From NCBI GenBank assembly GCA_900553125.1, contig USCB01000004.1:1-64000 (forward strand): a stretch of 64,000 nt of DNA, written 5' to 3'. The position numbers and the translations under genes are program-made. This document shows positions 1 to 8,007 of the stretch, piece after piece; positions within the stretch are counted from its first letter, which is position 1, and the number at the start of each line of letters is the position of its first letter. The DNA is from an uncultured Clostridium sp. (GTDB lineage Bacteria > Bacillota > Clostridia > TANB77 > CAG-508). Below the pieces are notes generated by a model. The model made no database searches and was not told the origin of the DNA. It saw only the letters and a program-made list of their open reading frames with translations.

Positions 1-188
1 ATATACCTAAAATATCTTCTAATAGAAAATAATTTAAATTTCTTTTTTTCTTTTTTATTTATAAAAAATATATAAATTATATAAAACAATACATAAAAAG
101 AGACTATACTGATTTTACAATATAGCCCCATTATTATTCCTATTATATATCCTATTGCTGCAACCAAAATTTTCCTGTTTTCTAACAT
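1..188 (-). CDS. ComEC/Rec2-like membrane protein, N-terminal part only
   Basis: Only the first 62 residues are inside the window; the gene runs off the left edge. ATG at 188 follows a strong GGGAGG ribosome site. The visible part begins MLENRKILVAAIGYIIG, has two membrane segments (about residues 7-24 and 26-43), then a lysine-rich loop ending FKLFSIRRYFRY. This resembles the start of clostridial ComEC/Rec2, the channel that brings single-stranded DNA into competent cells, but the diagnostic competence and metallo-beta-lactamase domains are out of view, so another polytopic membrane protein is possible. It lies 8 bases downstream of the NlpC/P60 gene on the same strand and is probably co-transcribed with it. 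Confidence 0.5.
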   Translation of the reverse strand, partial: MLENRKILVAAIGYIIGIIMGLYCKISIVSFYVLFYIIYIFFINKKEKKKFKLFSIRRYFRY

Positions 189-196
189 ATTCCTCC

Positions 197-1540
197 CTAA
201 TTTATAATCCTTCTAGCTGTTACATATCTTGACGAATAGTAACTATCTGACAATGATGTAATAATTACACCTGTGCTCGGACTTCCTGCATGTATGAATG
301 AATTACCACCAATATATATTCCTACATGACCTATCGCTGAATTTGATTTATTATTAAAAATTATTATATCACCTGCTTGTAAATTTGATTTTGAAACCGA
401 CGTTCCCTTTGATGCTTGTGCTACAGATGACCTACTTATGTTTATTCCAAAATTTTTATACACATATGATGTAAATCCTGAACAATCAAAACCTGTTGAA
501 GGTAATGAACCACCATGTACGTATTTACTTCCTAAGTATTTTTGGGCGTATGCTACAACATTCGTTCCTGTTGTATTTGATGTAGAATTTTTTGTATTAC
601 TTTCTTCTACTATATTTTCTTTTTGTGATTCTCCTCTTGATATATCTTCACTTCTTGATGATATCTCTACTTTTTTATCTGATAAATACTTACTTGCTAC
701 ATATCCAGTCTTTCCATTTACCTTTATTTTTGCCCATGAACTATCTACAACTTCAATTAGTGTAACTTTTGTATTTATCTTTAATTGACTTATAATTTTA
801 GCATCATTATCTGATTTTTCTCTCATATTTAAGGTTTCAGCTGATACATATTTTGTTGTTTCTACTGTTTTATTTTGCTCTTCTTTTACTGGTTCCTTTT
901 TTTCAGTTTGTTCTTCTTTTTTACTTTCTGTAACATTTTCATTCTTTACTGGTTCTTCAGTTTTATTTTCTTGTATCTTTATTTTACTTGTTAATACCCA
1001 ACCTGATTTATTTTCACTTTCAATATAACTCCATTTATTCATTATATCCTTTATTGTTATTTCAGAATTTTCATCTATTGCATCTATTATGCTTGAATTT
1101 ATTGATGGCACTATTTTTAGTTCTATTTTTTCTGATATTTTTCCTGAAAAACCTATTTTTTCAATATTTTTTTCTTCTTGATTATTACTTAGATTTTCAT
1201 TGTTTTCTTCTTTAATATCGTTATTTTCTGTAGTATTATTTGTATTCTCTGTTGTTACTGTTTCTGTTGTTTCACCACTTACAGATATCATGTCTTTTCT
1301 TACATATCCTGTATATTCTTTATATTTTAATTTATACCATTCTCCTTCTTCAGATATAATCTCCACTTCTTCATTTAGTGATATAAGTGTAATTATATTA
1401 GAGTCTGTAGATGCCTCTTTTCTCATTCTGACAGTTTCTTGATTTATCTTACCTGTTGTTGCAGCATATACTTTTGTATTTAATAATATTATACATATAT
1501 ATATTACTATAATAAATAATTTTCTTATTGTTGTTTTCAT
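197..1540 (-). CDS. Secreted SH3-domain NlpC/P60 cell-wall hydrolase
   Basis: 447 residues. A signal peptide (about 1-26, ending VYA) is followed by three bacterial SH3 domains (about 28-88, 131-190 and 228-287), separated by long Glu/Asn/Lys linkers, and a C-terminal NlpC/P60 domain (about 328-447). The catalytic cysteine is in FDCSGF, and the histidines in GHVGIY and FIHAG. Such proteins cut D-gamma-glutamyl-diamino acid bonds in peptidoglycan, with the SH3 domains binding the wall. The start has a good AGGAGA site. The family is clear; whether it serves growth, division or spore germination cannot be told. Confidence 0.9.
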   Translation of the reverse strand: MKTTIRKLFIIVIYICIILLNTKVYAATTGKINQETVRMRKEASTDSNIITLISLNEEVEIISEEGEWYKLKYKEYTGYVRKDMISVSGETTETVTTENTNNTTENNDIKEENNENLSNNQEEKNIEKIGFSGKISEKIELKIVPSINSSIIDAIDENSEITIKDIMNKWSYIESENKSGWVLTSKIKIQENKTEEPVKNENVTESKKEEQTEKKEPVKEEQNKTVETTKYVSAETLNMREKSDNDAKIISQLKINTKVTLIEVVDSSWAKIKVNGKTGYVASKYLSDKKVEISSRSEDISRGESQKENIVEESNTKNSTSNTTGTNVVAYAQKYLGSKYVHGGSLPSTGFDCSGFTSYVYKNFGINISRSSVAQASKGTSVSKSNLQAGDIIIFNNKSNSAIGHVGIYIGGNSFIHAGSPSTGVIITSLSDSYYSSRYVTARRIIN

Positions 1541-1670
1541 GATTATTCTCCTATATATTTTTTGACAAGAGAAAGTATATACTTTTTATCGAAAATTGTC
1601 AACTAATTTTGTGGTAAGTTCAGGGTAAAATTACCCTCTAACTGTTATTATTTTTCCAGCCTTTAAATAT

Positions 1671-1716
1671 AAACAATCATTTTTGCATATCTCATTATAT
1701 GCAAAAATGATTGTTT
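1671..1716. terminator. Perfect 20-bp inverted repeat, terminator after spoVM
   Basis: The arms 1671-1690 and 1697-1716 are perfectly complementary around a six-base loop. It lies just downstream of spoVM on the minus strand and probably ends the spoVM transcript. The arms are A/T-rich and the flanking T-run is short, so its efficiency is uncertain. Confidence 0.6.
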
Positions 1717-1722
1717 AATTAA

Positions 1723-1797
1723 CTAATCTTTTATTCTAAATAAAAATTTTACAATCCCCCTAAAAGCCTTAGGAACTTTTTTTACAACAATTGTCAT
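1723..1797 (-). CDS. spoVM: Stage V sporulation protein SpoVM
   Basis: A 24-residue gene: MTIVVKKVPKAFRGIVKF then LFRIKD, with an AGGGAGG ribosome site eight bases before the ATG. B. subtilis SpoVM is 26 residues with the same plan: a short hydrophobic start, a lysine-proline kink (KLPK there, KVPK here) and an amphipathic helix with Gly-Ile-Val. SpoVM sits on the convex forespore surface and anchors SpoIVA, starting coat assembly. Length, pattern, ribosome site and following terminator all agree. Only the short length limits certainty. Confidence 0.82.
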   Translation of the reverse strand: MTIVVKKVPKAFRGIVKFLFRIKD

Positions 1798-1813
1798 TTT
1801 ATGTACCTCCCTC

Positions 1814-1963
1814 TTAACATGCCAGCCAAATAAAGCCAACCGCTATTACAGCCAGACCAATAATAATTAACCAACCTGTAATTGGAAGTAACAATACCAT
1901 CAAAATTCCCAATCCTAATCCAATTAAACACACTCCAAATGTTTTCTTCAAAAATCCTCCCAT
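1814..1963 (-). CDS. Small two-helix membrane protein next to spoVM
   Basis: 49 residues starting MGGFLKKTFGVCLIG. The start is ATG 1963, because GGAGG lies seven bases before it; a longer reading to 2035 has no ribosome site. Two hydrophobic helices (about 8-27 and 30-46) are split by a Pro-Ile-Thr-Gly-Trp turn. It precedes spoVM in the same direction with a 16-base gap, so the two are probably co-transcribed and it may have a sporulation role by context. I do not recognise the family. Confidence 0.6.
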   Translation of the reverse strand: MGGFLKKTFGVCLIGLGLGILMVLLLPITGWLIIIGLAVIAVGFIWLAC

Positions 1964-2082
1964 ATTACTACCTCCAACTCTTTTACTATTATTATATGTT
2001 TTTTGTAGATTATTGTTACCTTTTGACAAATTCATTTCTTCAATATATAATTGTATATATTTACTTGAAAGGATTTTTTACT

Positions 2083-2714
2083 ATGACAAAAAAAGAAATT
2101 ATTGAACTAATAACTATTTTACAAAAAACTTACCCAGATGCTAAATGCAGTTTGGATTTTAAAACACCATTTGAAATGATTGTCGCAGTATGTTTATCTG
2201 CACAATGTACTGATGAAAGAGTTAATTTAACAACTCCAAAACTTTTTGAAAAATGTAAAAAAATAGAAGATTTTGCAAATATAGACTTAACTGAACTTGA
2301 AGAATTAATTCACCCATGTGGTTTTTATAAAAATAAAGCTAAAAATATAAAAAAATGTGCTAATCAAATTTTAACAGATTTTGGAGGTGAAGTTCCACAA
2401 GATATGAACAGTTTGATGACTCTTGCTGGAGTTGGAAGAAAAAGTGCTAATGTTATTATGTTAGAGGTTTTCAATAAAGCTAATCGGAATAGCAGTTGAT
2501 ACTCACTGTAAAAGAATTTCTAATAGACTGGGATTATCTAAAGAAAAAGACCCATTAAAAATAGAACAAGATTTGTTAAAACAAATAGACCCTATTTATT
2601 ATAAAGATGTAAATCATCTTTTTATTTGGCATCGGAAGATATACCTGTAAAGCTATAAAACCACTATGTGAAAAATGCAGTGTAAAACATTTATGTCCAT
2701 ATAAAGACAAATAA
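2083..2714 (+). CDS. nth: Endonuclease III, two CGG frame breaks
   Basis: DNA glycosylase/AP lyase of base-excision repair. Reading from ATG 2083 (AAAGGA site) gives the HhH-GPD fold with the catalytic lysine in GVGRKSANV; this frame stops at 2499. Skipping C2485 of an in-frame CGG restores frame (GIAVDTHCKRIS, with the catalytic Asp). Skipping C2633 of a second in-frame CGG restores the C-terminus with the [4Fe-4S] ligands C-x6-C-x2-C-x5-C, ending at TAA 2714. The restored product is 209 residues, normal for the family, with all key residues. The extra bases may be real (+1 frameshifting) or consensus errors. Confidence 0.85.
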
Positions 2715-2770
2715 ATGTATAATTATATTATTCTCTACAAATACTATTTTTGGTTAGGAGGTTAATATTG

Positions 2771-2893
2771 ATGATAACTTGCACTGAAAACTGTAAATAT
2801 CAGAAAAATGGAGAATGTACTTATGGAGAAATTTCGTTATCAAAGACTCTCTCTTTTTCAACTTCTAATTGTGCATATTTTGAGCAAGAATAA
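2771..2893 (+). CDS. Small Cys-containing protein, function unknown
   Basis: 40 residues starting MITCTENCKYQKNGECTYGE, with four cysteines (residues 4, 8, 16 and 34) and an AGGAGG site nine bases before ATG. The C-x3-C-x7-C spacing suggests a small metal-binding or disulfide protein. It follows nth by 56 bases on the same strand and ends in a bidirectional terminator. I do not recognise the family. The ribosome site and terminator favour a real gene. Confidence 0.55.
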   Translation: MITCTENCKYQKNGECTYGEISLSKTLSFSTSNCAYFEQE

Positions 2894-2905
2894 TCATTCT
2901 TGCTC
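2882..2905. terminator. Bidirectional terminator between the Cys peptide and ytfJ
   Basis: GAGCAAGAAT pairs with ATTCTTGCTC around a four-base loop, with T-rich sequence on the plus-strand side. It overlaps the 3' ends of two convergent genes and can serve both. Confidence 0.7.
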
Positions 2906-3452
2906 ATTTTCTTTTATTTCTTCATTTACACTTACTTTTTCTTCAACCTTAATTTCACTTTTATCTTCACAGTCAGTATTTGGCTTATTTTCACACTGTT
3001 TTCTCATATTATTTATTATTTTTTCCCCTAAATCTTTTTTATTTTGTAAACACTTATTCATCATACAATTTAACTTTTCCATTAAATCTGGAACATAATC
3101 TAAAATTTTATCAAAAGTATTTGTATGGTCAACTGGCAAAAGTTTTACAACATTTGATTGTACAACTAAAAATGCAATCGGATTTATGGAAACACCGTGC
3201 CCCCGCTCCTCCTCCAAATGGTAATCTGTATTGAATTTGCTCATCCTTATCTTTTTTATTGTATTCATCAATTGTTTCACCTTTAAATTCACTTCCTCCT
3301 GCTGCAAATCCAAATGATACTTTTGAAATTGGTATTATAACAGTGTTATTTGGTGCTTGTATTGGCTCACCTATTATGGTATTTACATCTACCATATCTT
3401 TTATACTATTCATGGCTGTGAGCATTAGCCCTTCAATTGGATGTTCTGACAT
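2894..3452 (-). CDS. ytfJ: Sporulation protein YtfJ, one CGG frame break
   Basis: The start MSEHPIEGLMLTAMNSIKDM and the core SKVSFGFAAGGSEF are characteristic of the YtfJ/GerW family of forespore-made proteins needed for normal germination. From ATG 3452 (AAGGAG site) the frame runs to LPFGGGAGA and then meets in-frame CGG at 3197-3195. Skipping the C gives GAGVSINPIAFLVV, the family continuation, and the reading closes at 2894. The C-terminal tail is acidic. A one-base error in the neighbouring five-G run would also restore frame, so the exact position is less certain than at the other sites. It is preceded by its usual partner, a YtfI-like gene. Confidence 0.85.
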
Positions 3453-3492
3453 AATTCTCCTTTCCTTTTTCCTTCTGATTTATTGTCTACAG

Positions 3493-4101
3493 TTACTTTT
3501 TCTTTGAACTCATAGGTCTATGAATAATATGTATCAATTTAAAACTAATTATACAGTTCAAATCAATATTTAGGAGATTTTTATTTTGGTAAACAGGTAT
3601 TATTTTCCAATATATTTGATTATTTTCTTCTTTCTTACATTTACAATTAAAATCTAGAATGTTTTTATCCATTAAAATTCCCATTATTACTGCTATACTA
3701 CTTGAAACTATTCCAACAATTATAGCATTTATAGCCGCATCGCTAATTCCTAAATATATTTTTAAATCTATTTTTTTTATTTTTAATTCTGTTTTTTTTA
3801 AATTTGACAATATTTTTTTGTCGAATTTATTTTTATCTTGTTTTATTTTTTTCTTTAGTTTATTTACATTTTTTTTAATAAATCTTCTTTCTAACTGATT
3901 TTTTGTCAAATTTATTTTTAAATAATTAATTTTATTAAAAATATATAATTTTACTATTATTTTATATTTTGGACTTACATTTCTTTCATCTATTTTTTCA
4001 GTATGAAACCTTAAATTTTGAATATGTATTTGTACTGTTGTAAATTCTATTAATAATATTATTAATATCGCTACTACTATTATTGCATAAAAAAAGAACA
4101 A
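3493..4101 (-). CDS. ytfI: DUF2953 (YtfI-like) membrane-anchored protein
   Basis: About 202 residues. An N-terminal membrane helix is followed by a short beta-rich segment, a very lysine-rich middle and a second hydrophobic segment (about residues 125-145). DUF2953 proteins lie directly upstream of ytfJ in many spore formers, as here. The site GAGGTGAT fits a TTG start at 4101; GTG at 4110 lies inside the ribosome site and is less likely. A sporulation role is inferred from context. Confidence 0.65.
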   Translation of the reverse strand: MFFFYAIIVVAILIILLIEFTTVQIHIQNLRFHTEKIDERNVSPKYKIIVKLYIFNKINYLKINLTKNQLERRFIKKNVNKLKKKIKQDKNKFDKKILSNLKKTELKIKKIDLKIYLGISDAAINAIIVGIVSSSIAVIMGILMDKNILDFNCKCKKEENNQIYWKIIPVYQNKNLLNIDLNCIISFKLIHIIHRPMSSKKK

Positions 4102-4170
4102 TATTATCACCTCTTTTAGAAGTTTTAATATTATTCTTTACATTTTTTAATATTTTAAACATAATTTTGC

Positions 4171-4512
4171 ACAAATCTGTAAGCCGGGTTCTGTCTTTTA
4201 AATTAGTCATTTATCTAGGCTATATATCACTACATAGCTCAAGCCACTCAAGATTGGACCACCGAGCAGGTGTTTAAATATCCATTTTAGGTGTTGCTCC
4301 AGATGGGGTTTACACTGACGCCATAAGTCACCTTACAGCCGGTGAGCTCTTACCTCGCCTTTTCATCCTTACCATTGTTCAAAACTAATGGCGGTTATTT
4401 TCTGTTGCACTTTCCTTAAGGTTTCCCTCACTAGACGTTATCTAGCATCATTGCTCTTTGGAGCCCGGACTTTCCTCTCGCAAACCCTTTCGAGTTTTGC
4501 CAGCGACTAATC
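4171..4512 (-). ncRNA. rnpB: RNase P RNA
   Basis: Read on the minus strand, the segment holds the conserved 5' core GAGGAAAGTCCGGGCTCC and the 3' core AGAACCCGGCTTACAGA at the expected distance, giving about 340 bases. This is the catalytic RNA that matures tRNA 5' ends. Exact ends are estimates. No protein-coding gene overlaps it. Confidence 0.95.
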
Positions 4513-4635
4513 AATTTGCTTTTTTATTATATCACATTTTGAGTAAATTGCAATTATATTTTTTAATTTTCTTTATTTGAATAATCTTTTTATTTTTAAT
4601 CATACTATTAATATAATATAAATCGGAGGTAACCT

Positions 4636-4917
4636 ATGCACGCAATCGTAAAATTACAGAGTCCCAAAACAGGAGAATTAAATCAATTTTTAAGTGAATA
4701 TTATAACACTAATCTTGAAATAGAAAAAAATTTAAAATGGGAAAAAAAATATGAAAATCCAATAGAAATAACAGACCTTATTGCTGCTTATATTGATAAT
4801 GATGATAATTTTGACATAAAAATGTGGATTAGTTTAGATAAAGATATATTCATAAAAATATCAGAGTATAATGCTAATGATATAATTAAATATCTATTCG
4901 AACGTTATCCATACTAA
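4636..4917 (+). CDS. Conserved-looking small hypothetical protein
   Basis: 93 residues starting MHAIVKLQSPKTGELNQFL, with a CGGAGG site seven bases before the ATG. It is acidic, soluble and has no signal peptide or membrane segment. It has its own orientation between rnpB and a convergent zinc-ribbon gene. I do not recognise a family. Confidence 0.6.
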   Translation: MHAIVKLQSPKTGELNQFLSEYYNTNLEIEKNLKWEKKYENPIEITDLIAAYIDNDDNFDIKMWISLDKDIFIKISEYNANDIIKYLFERYPY

Positions 4918-4933
4918 TCCTTTATATTAAAAA

Positions 4934-5470
4934 TTATTCTGTTTTATTATCATCTTTGCTTTCTGTAGAATTATTTGTTACTCCATCCCATACTGAGTTT
5001 GTATTTGCTTTTTCTGTTTCACTGTTATCTTCTTTATTCTCTACAATTTCCTCTTCACTTTTGGATTCTTCTACAACTTCAACTTCCATAACAGGTGTTT
5101 CTTCCACAGGTTGTTCTTCTCCACATTTAGGACAAAATTTAGCTTTTTTATCCATTGGTTCTTTACATTTTACACAAGGTTTTAAATCTGATAATTCCAA
5201 AATCTCTTTATGATATTTTTCAATTTCAGTAGATAAAATATCAATTTTAGCACATTCTTCTTCTAAATCCTTTTTTATACATAATTCTTCACTTGTAGTA
5301 TGTTTTTGATAAACCTTTCTTCCTATTTCTTGGTAAATGTCATTTATTTTAGATTTATTTTCGTTTATCTTTAATTTTAATTTTGCCTCTTTTGCTAATT
5401 TACTTGTTTTTTCTGCTGCTCCTTTATATGTTTCTGATGCTTTTTTTGTTAATTTATCAAAAAATTCCAT
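4934..5470 (-). CDS. Coiled-coil protein with C-terminal zinc ribbon
   Basis: The start is ATG 5470 (MEFFDKLTKKASETYKG), set by AAAGGA eight bases upstream. An N-terminal lysine-rich helical region (about 1-100) resembles a coiled coil. It is followed by a zinc ribbon, CVKC-x10-CPKC (about 105-122), and a very acidic tail. Zinc-ribbon proteins of this type are common and mostly uncharacterised in Clostridia. A palindrome lies just upstream. Confidence 0.7.
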   Translation of the reverse strand: MEFFDKLTKKASETYKGAAEKTSKLAKEAKLKLKINENKSKINDIYQEIGRKVYQKHTTSEELCIKKDLEEECAKIDILSTEIEKYHKEILELSDLKPCVKCKEPMDKKAKFCPKCGEEQPVEETPVMEVEVVEESKSEEEIVENKEDNSETEKANTNSVWDGVTNNSTESKDDNKTE

Positions 5471-5497
5471 ATATACCATCCTTTCTTTTTCCTTTTG

Positions 5498-5555
5498 TAC
5501 TTTTGGAACCGATTCTTTTTAGTACATGTTCTAAAAAGAACCGGTCCTAAAAGTA
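5498..5555. repeat. Intergenic palindrome, family variant
   Basis: An imperfect inverted repeat of about 58 bases whose arms contain GAACCGATTC and GAACCGGTCC. It is a diverged relative of the GAACCGTCCCC palindromes elsewhere in the window. It lies just upstream of the zinc-ribbon gene. Confidence 0.7.
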
Positions 5556-5608
5556 CTAAAAGTACAACTTTTATATATTATGTATTAATATGATTTTTTT
5601 ATACTTGA

Positions 5609-6601
5609 TTAATCCTCTTGTTTTTTCTTTCTAGTCATCAACATTTCAACAGCTTTTTTGGGTTCTAGGTTATTATATAAAATATCATAAACTGTATTTA
5701 AAATTGGAAGTTCTAGGTTTAATTCATCACTTAATCTTTTGGCTACTTCTATATTGTCTATTGATTCTATGACCATTCCAACTTCTTTTTTTGTTTCTTC
5801 TAAAGATTTTCCTTTACCTATCAAATATCCTGCTTTTCTATTTCTTGAGTGTTCACTTAAGCATGTTACTATAAGGTCACCCAATCCACTTAGACCATAA
5901 AATGTTTCTTTTTCTCCACCTAAAGCAACACCAAGTTTTCTAATTTCAACTAATCCTCTTGTAATCAATGCTGCAAAAGTATTGTCCCCAAATCCAATTC
6001 CTGCTGCAACTCCACTACAAAATGCTATTATATTTTTTAGAGCTCCACCTAATTCTACACCTTTTATATCATTTGATGTATATATTCTCATGTATTCGTT
6101 CATAAATGCATCTTGTACTAATTCTTTTAATTCTTCATCTTTTGAACCTATTACTAAAACTGTTGGAACTGCAATTGATACTTCTTCTGCATGACTAGGA
6201 CCTGATAATGCTCCCACTCTTGCACCTGGAATTTCGTCTAATATTACCTCATCTAAAGTATCTGCCGTGTCTTTTTCAATTCCTTTTGAACATACAACTA
6301 TTGGCTGATTTTTTACATTTACATATTGTTTATATTGTTTTACAGTATCTCTTGTAAATTTTGATGGTGTAACTTGTAATATAAGTTCAGCACCTTTTAA
6401 TGCCTCCTCATATGATGTTGTGCATTCTACATTTTCTGGAATTACTGCATTTGGTAAAAATTTACACTTTTTTTCATTATTTATTAAATCTGCCTCTTCT
6501 TGCATAAATGACCATATTTTTACATTGTTTCCATTTTTAGCTAAGTGAATTGCTAAGGCTACACCCCAACTTCCACTTCCTATTATTGCTATTTTTTTCA
6601 T
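5609..6601 (-). CDS. gpsA: Glycerol-3-phosphate dehydrogenase [NAD(P)+]
   Basis: 330 residues. Reduces dihydroxyacetone phosphate to sn-glycerol 3-phosphate, the phospholipid backbone. The N-terminal Rossmann motif is GSGSWGVALA; later motifs include CSKGIE, LSGPSHAEEV and the catalytic-lysine region GGALKN. Length matches the family. The AAGGAG site supports the ATG. It is followed on the plus-strand right by plsY and pgsA, so the genes plsY and gpsA form a phospholipid cluster in which PlsY uses the GpsA product. Confidence 0.96.
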   Translation of the reverse strand: MKKIAIIGSGSWGVALAIHLAKNGNNVKIWSFMQEEADLINNEKKCKFLPNAVIPENVECTTSYEEALKGAELILQVTPSKFTRDTVKQYKQYVNVKNQPIVVCSKGIEKDTADTLDEVILDEIPGARVGALSGPSHAEEVSIAVPTVLVIGSKDEELKELVQDAFMNEYMRIYTSNDIKGVELGGALKNIIAFCSGVAAGIGFGDNTFAALITRGLVEIRKLGVALGGEKETFYGLSGLGDLIVTCLSEHSRNRKAGYLIGKGKSLEETKKEVGMVIESIDNIEVAKRLSDELNLELPILNTVYDILYNNLEPKKAVEMLMTRKKKQED

Positions 6602-6666
6602 TCTTTTTACTCCTTCTCATTGGCTGTTTGTACCATTTTTTTGTTAATATTTATTATAAAATATCT

Positions 6667-7308
6667 TTATTTATTCGCACTTTTAAAACTTAATTTATTT
6701 TCTGTTCCACTTGCAATTCTTTTTATATTTGCTCTATGATTAAATATAACAATTGCAGCTAAAATAACACTAAATATAAAATATTTTATTCCACTTGCTG
6801 GAACTATAAAATTAGTATTCATGAATAATGTTAAAACCGGGAACAAAATTGCAGCTCCAATAGAACCCATTGAAACCATTTTACTAAATGCCATTATTGC
6901 AAGTGCAAAAACTAAGCATATTAATCCAATCTTCCAATTTATCATCATTATTACACCAAGTGATGTTGCAACACCTTTTCCTCCCTTAAATTCAAAGAAA
7001 ATTGGAAAAGTATGACCAACAACTACTAAAATTCCTGCTATTTGTACTAGCACTGCTCTATCTACATTTTTCACAATTTTTCCGGCAATTAAGGCTATTA
7101 AAATAGTTACAATACCTTTTAAAATATCACATAAAAGAGTAATTGCAGCTGCCTTTTTTCCTATAGAACGTAACATATTTGTTGTTCCTGCATTTCCACT
7201 TCCTTTTTCTCTAACATCAAATCCTGCCATTTTTTTGCTAATTAATACTGAAAAATTTATGCTTCCTATTGCATAAGCTATTATTGCTATTATTATATAT
7301 GTTGCCAT
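6667..7308 (-). CDS. plsY: Acyl-phosphate:glycerol-3-phosphate acyltransferase
   Basis: 213 residues with five or so membrane helices. The signature loops GSGNAGTTN (about 36-44) and GGKGVATS (about 109-116) are present. PlsY transfers an acyl group from acyl-phosphate to glycerol 3-phosphate, giving lysophosphatidate. It lies 65 bases upstream of gpsA in the same direction, the usual pairing. The GGAGGA ribosome site fits ATG 7308. Confidence 0.96.
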   Translation of the reverse strand: MATYIIIAIIAYAIGSINFSVLISKKMAGFDVREKGSGNAGTTNMLRSIGKKAAAITLLCDILKGIVTILIALIAGKIVKNVDRAVLVQIAGILVVVGHTFPIFFEFKGGKGVATSLGVIMMINWKIGLICLVFALAIMAFSKMVSMGSIGAAILFPVLTLFMNTNFIVPASGIKYFIFSVILAAIVIFNHRANIKRIASGTENKLSFKSANK

Positions 7309-7382
7309 AATAATTCCTCCTTTTTTATTTTTTTCATTATATTATATATTAATTAAAATATCAATGTTAAAATTTATTTTCA

Positions 7383-7943
7383 TTAAGAACTATAACTCTC
7401 TTTATTTCTTAACGAAAAAATAATTTTTTTTGCATACATTATTCCTGCAAATAAAGTCATAATTATAGCAATATAAAAGAAATAAATAGTAATAACAGAA
7501 AGTTTATTAAGTTCCTTTGACAATAAAGAACAAACAATAGCAAGAAAAAATAGAATTGTAGCAACCTTTCCATACCACATACTATGAACAGTTATGACTT
7601 TTCTTTTATAGAGCACAAAAGCAACTGTAATCATAATAAGTTCCTTTAAAGTTAAAATTGCTAAAATCCAAAAAGGAATAATACCTTTAATAATAAGGGC
7701 TGAAATTGTACTAATTTGTGTAATTTTATCAGCCAAAGGGTCCATTAGTTTGCCCCAATCTGTAATTAAATTATATTTTCTTGCAATTCTTCCATCTAGT
7801 ACATCTGTTATATTGGCAATTAAGAAAAATGTAAATGCAGCCCAGTAGTATTCTAGTAGAATAAGCGCAAATATAATTGGTACAAGTATTAGTCTGATTA
7901 TTGTTAGATAATTTGGTATGTTTCTTTTTTCAAATTTTGGCAT
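7383..7943 (-). CDS. pgsA: CDP-diacylglycerol-glycerol-3-phosphate phosphatidyltransferase
   Basis: 186 residues from ATG 7943 (MPKFEKRNIPNYLTIIR), set by GGAGGA upstream. Upstream in-frame codons only translate the intergenic palindrome and are excluded. The CDP-alcohol phosphotransferase motif DG-x2-AR-x8-G-x3-D-x3-D is complete (DGRIAR ... GKLMDPLAD). It has about five membrane helices. The enzyme makes phosphatidylglycerol phosphate. It lies between clpE and plsY on the same strand. Confidence 0.95.
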   Translation of the reverse strand: MPKFEKRNIPNYLTIIRLILVPIIFALILLEYYWAAFTFFLIANITDVLDGRIARKYNLITDWGKLMDPLADKITQISTISALIIKGIIPFWILAILTLKELIMITVAFVLYKRKVITVHSMWYGKVATILFFLAIVCSLLSKELNKLSVITIYFFYIAIIMTLFAGIMYAKKIIFSLRNKESYSS

Positions 7944-7961
7944 ATGTTCCTCCTTTTTTGC

Positions 7962-8001
7962 ATTGGGGACGGTTCTTTTCGCGAAAAGAACCGTCCCCAA
8001 T
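7962..8001. repeat. 40-bp perfect intergenic palindrome
   Basis: A perfect palindrome with 20-base arms, ATTGGGGACGGTTCTTTTCG and its complement, between the clpE stop and the pgsA ribosome site. Same family as copies near 25.3, 38.0, 38.9, 48.2 and 49.3 kb. Confidence 0.95.
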
Positions 8002-8007
8002 ACGAAA

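Noticed and set aside
1882..2082. N-terminal extension of nth
   Set aside because: The extra residues have no ribosome site and overlap the small membrane gene on the other strand; AAAGGA marks ATG 2083.
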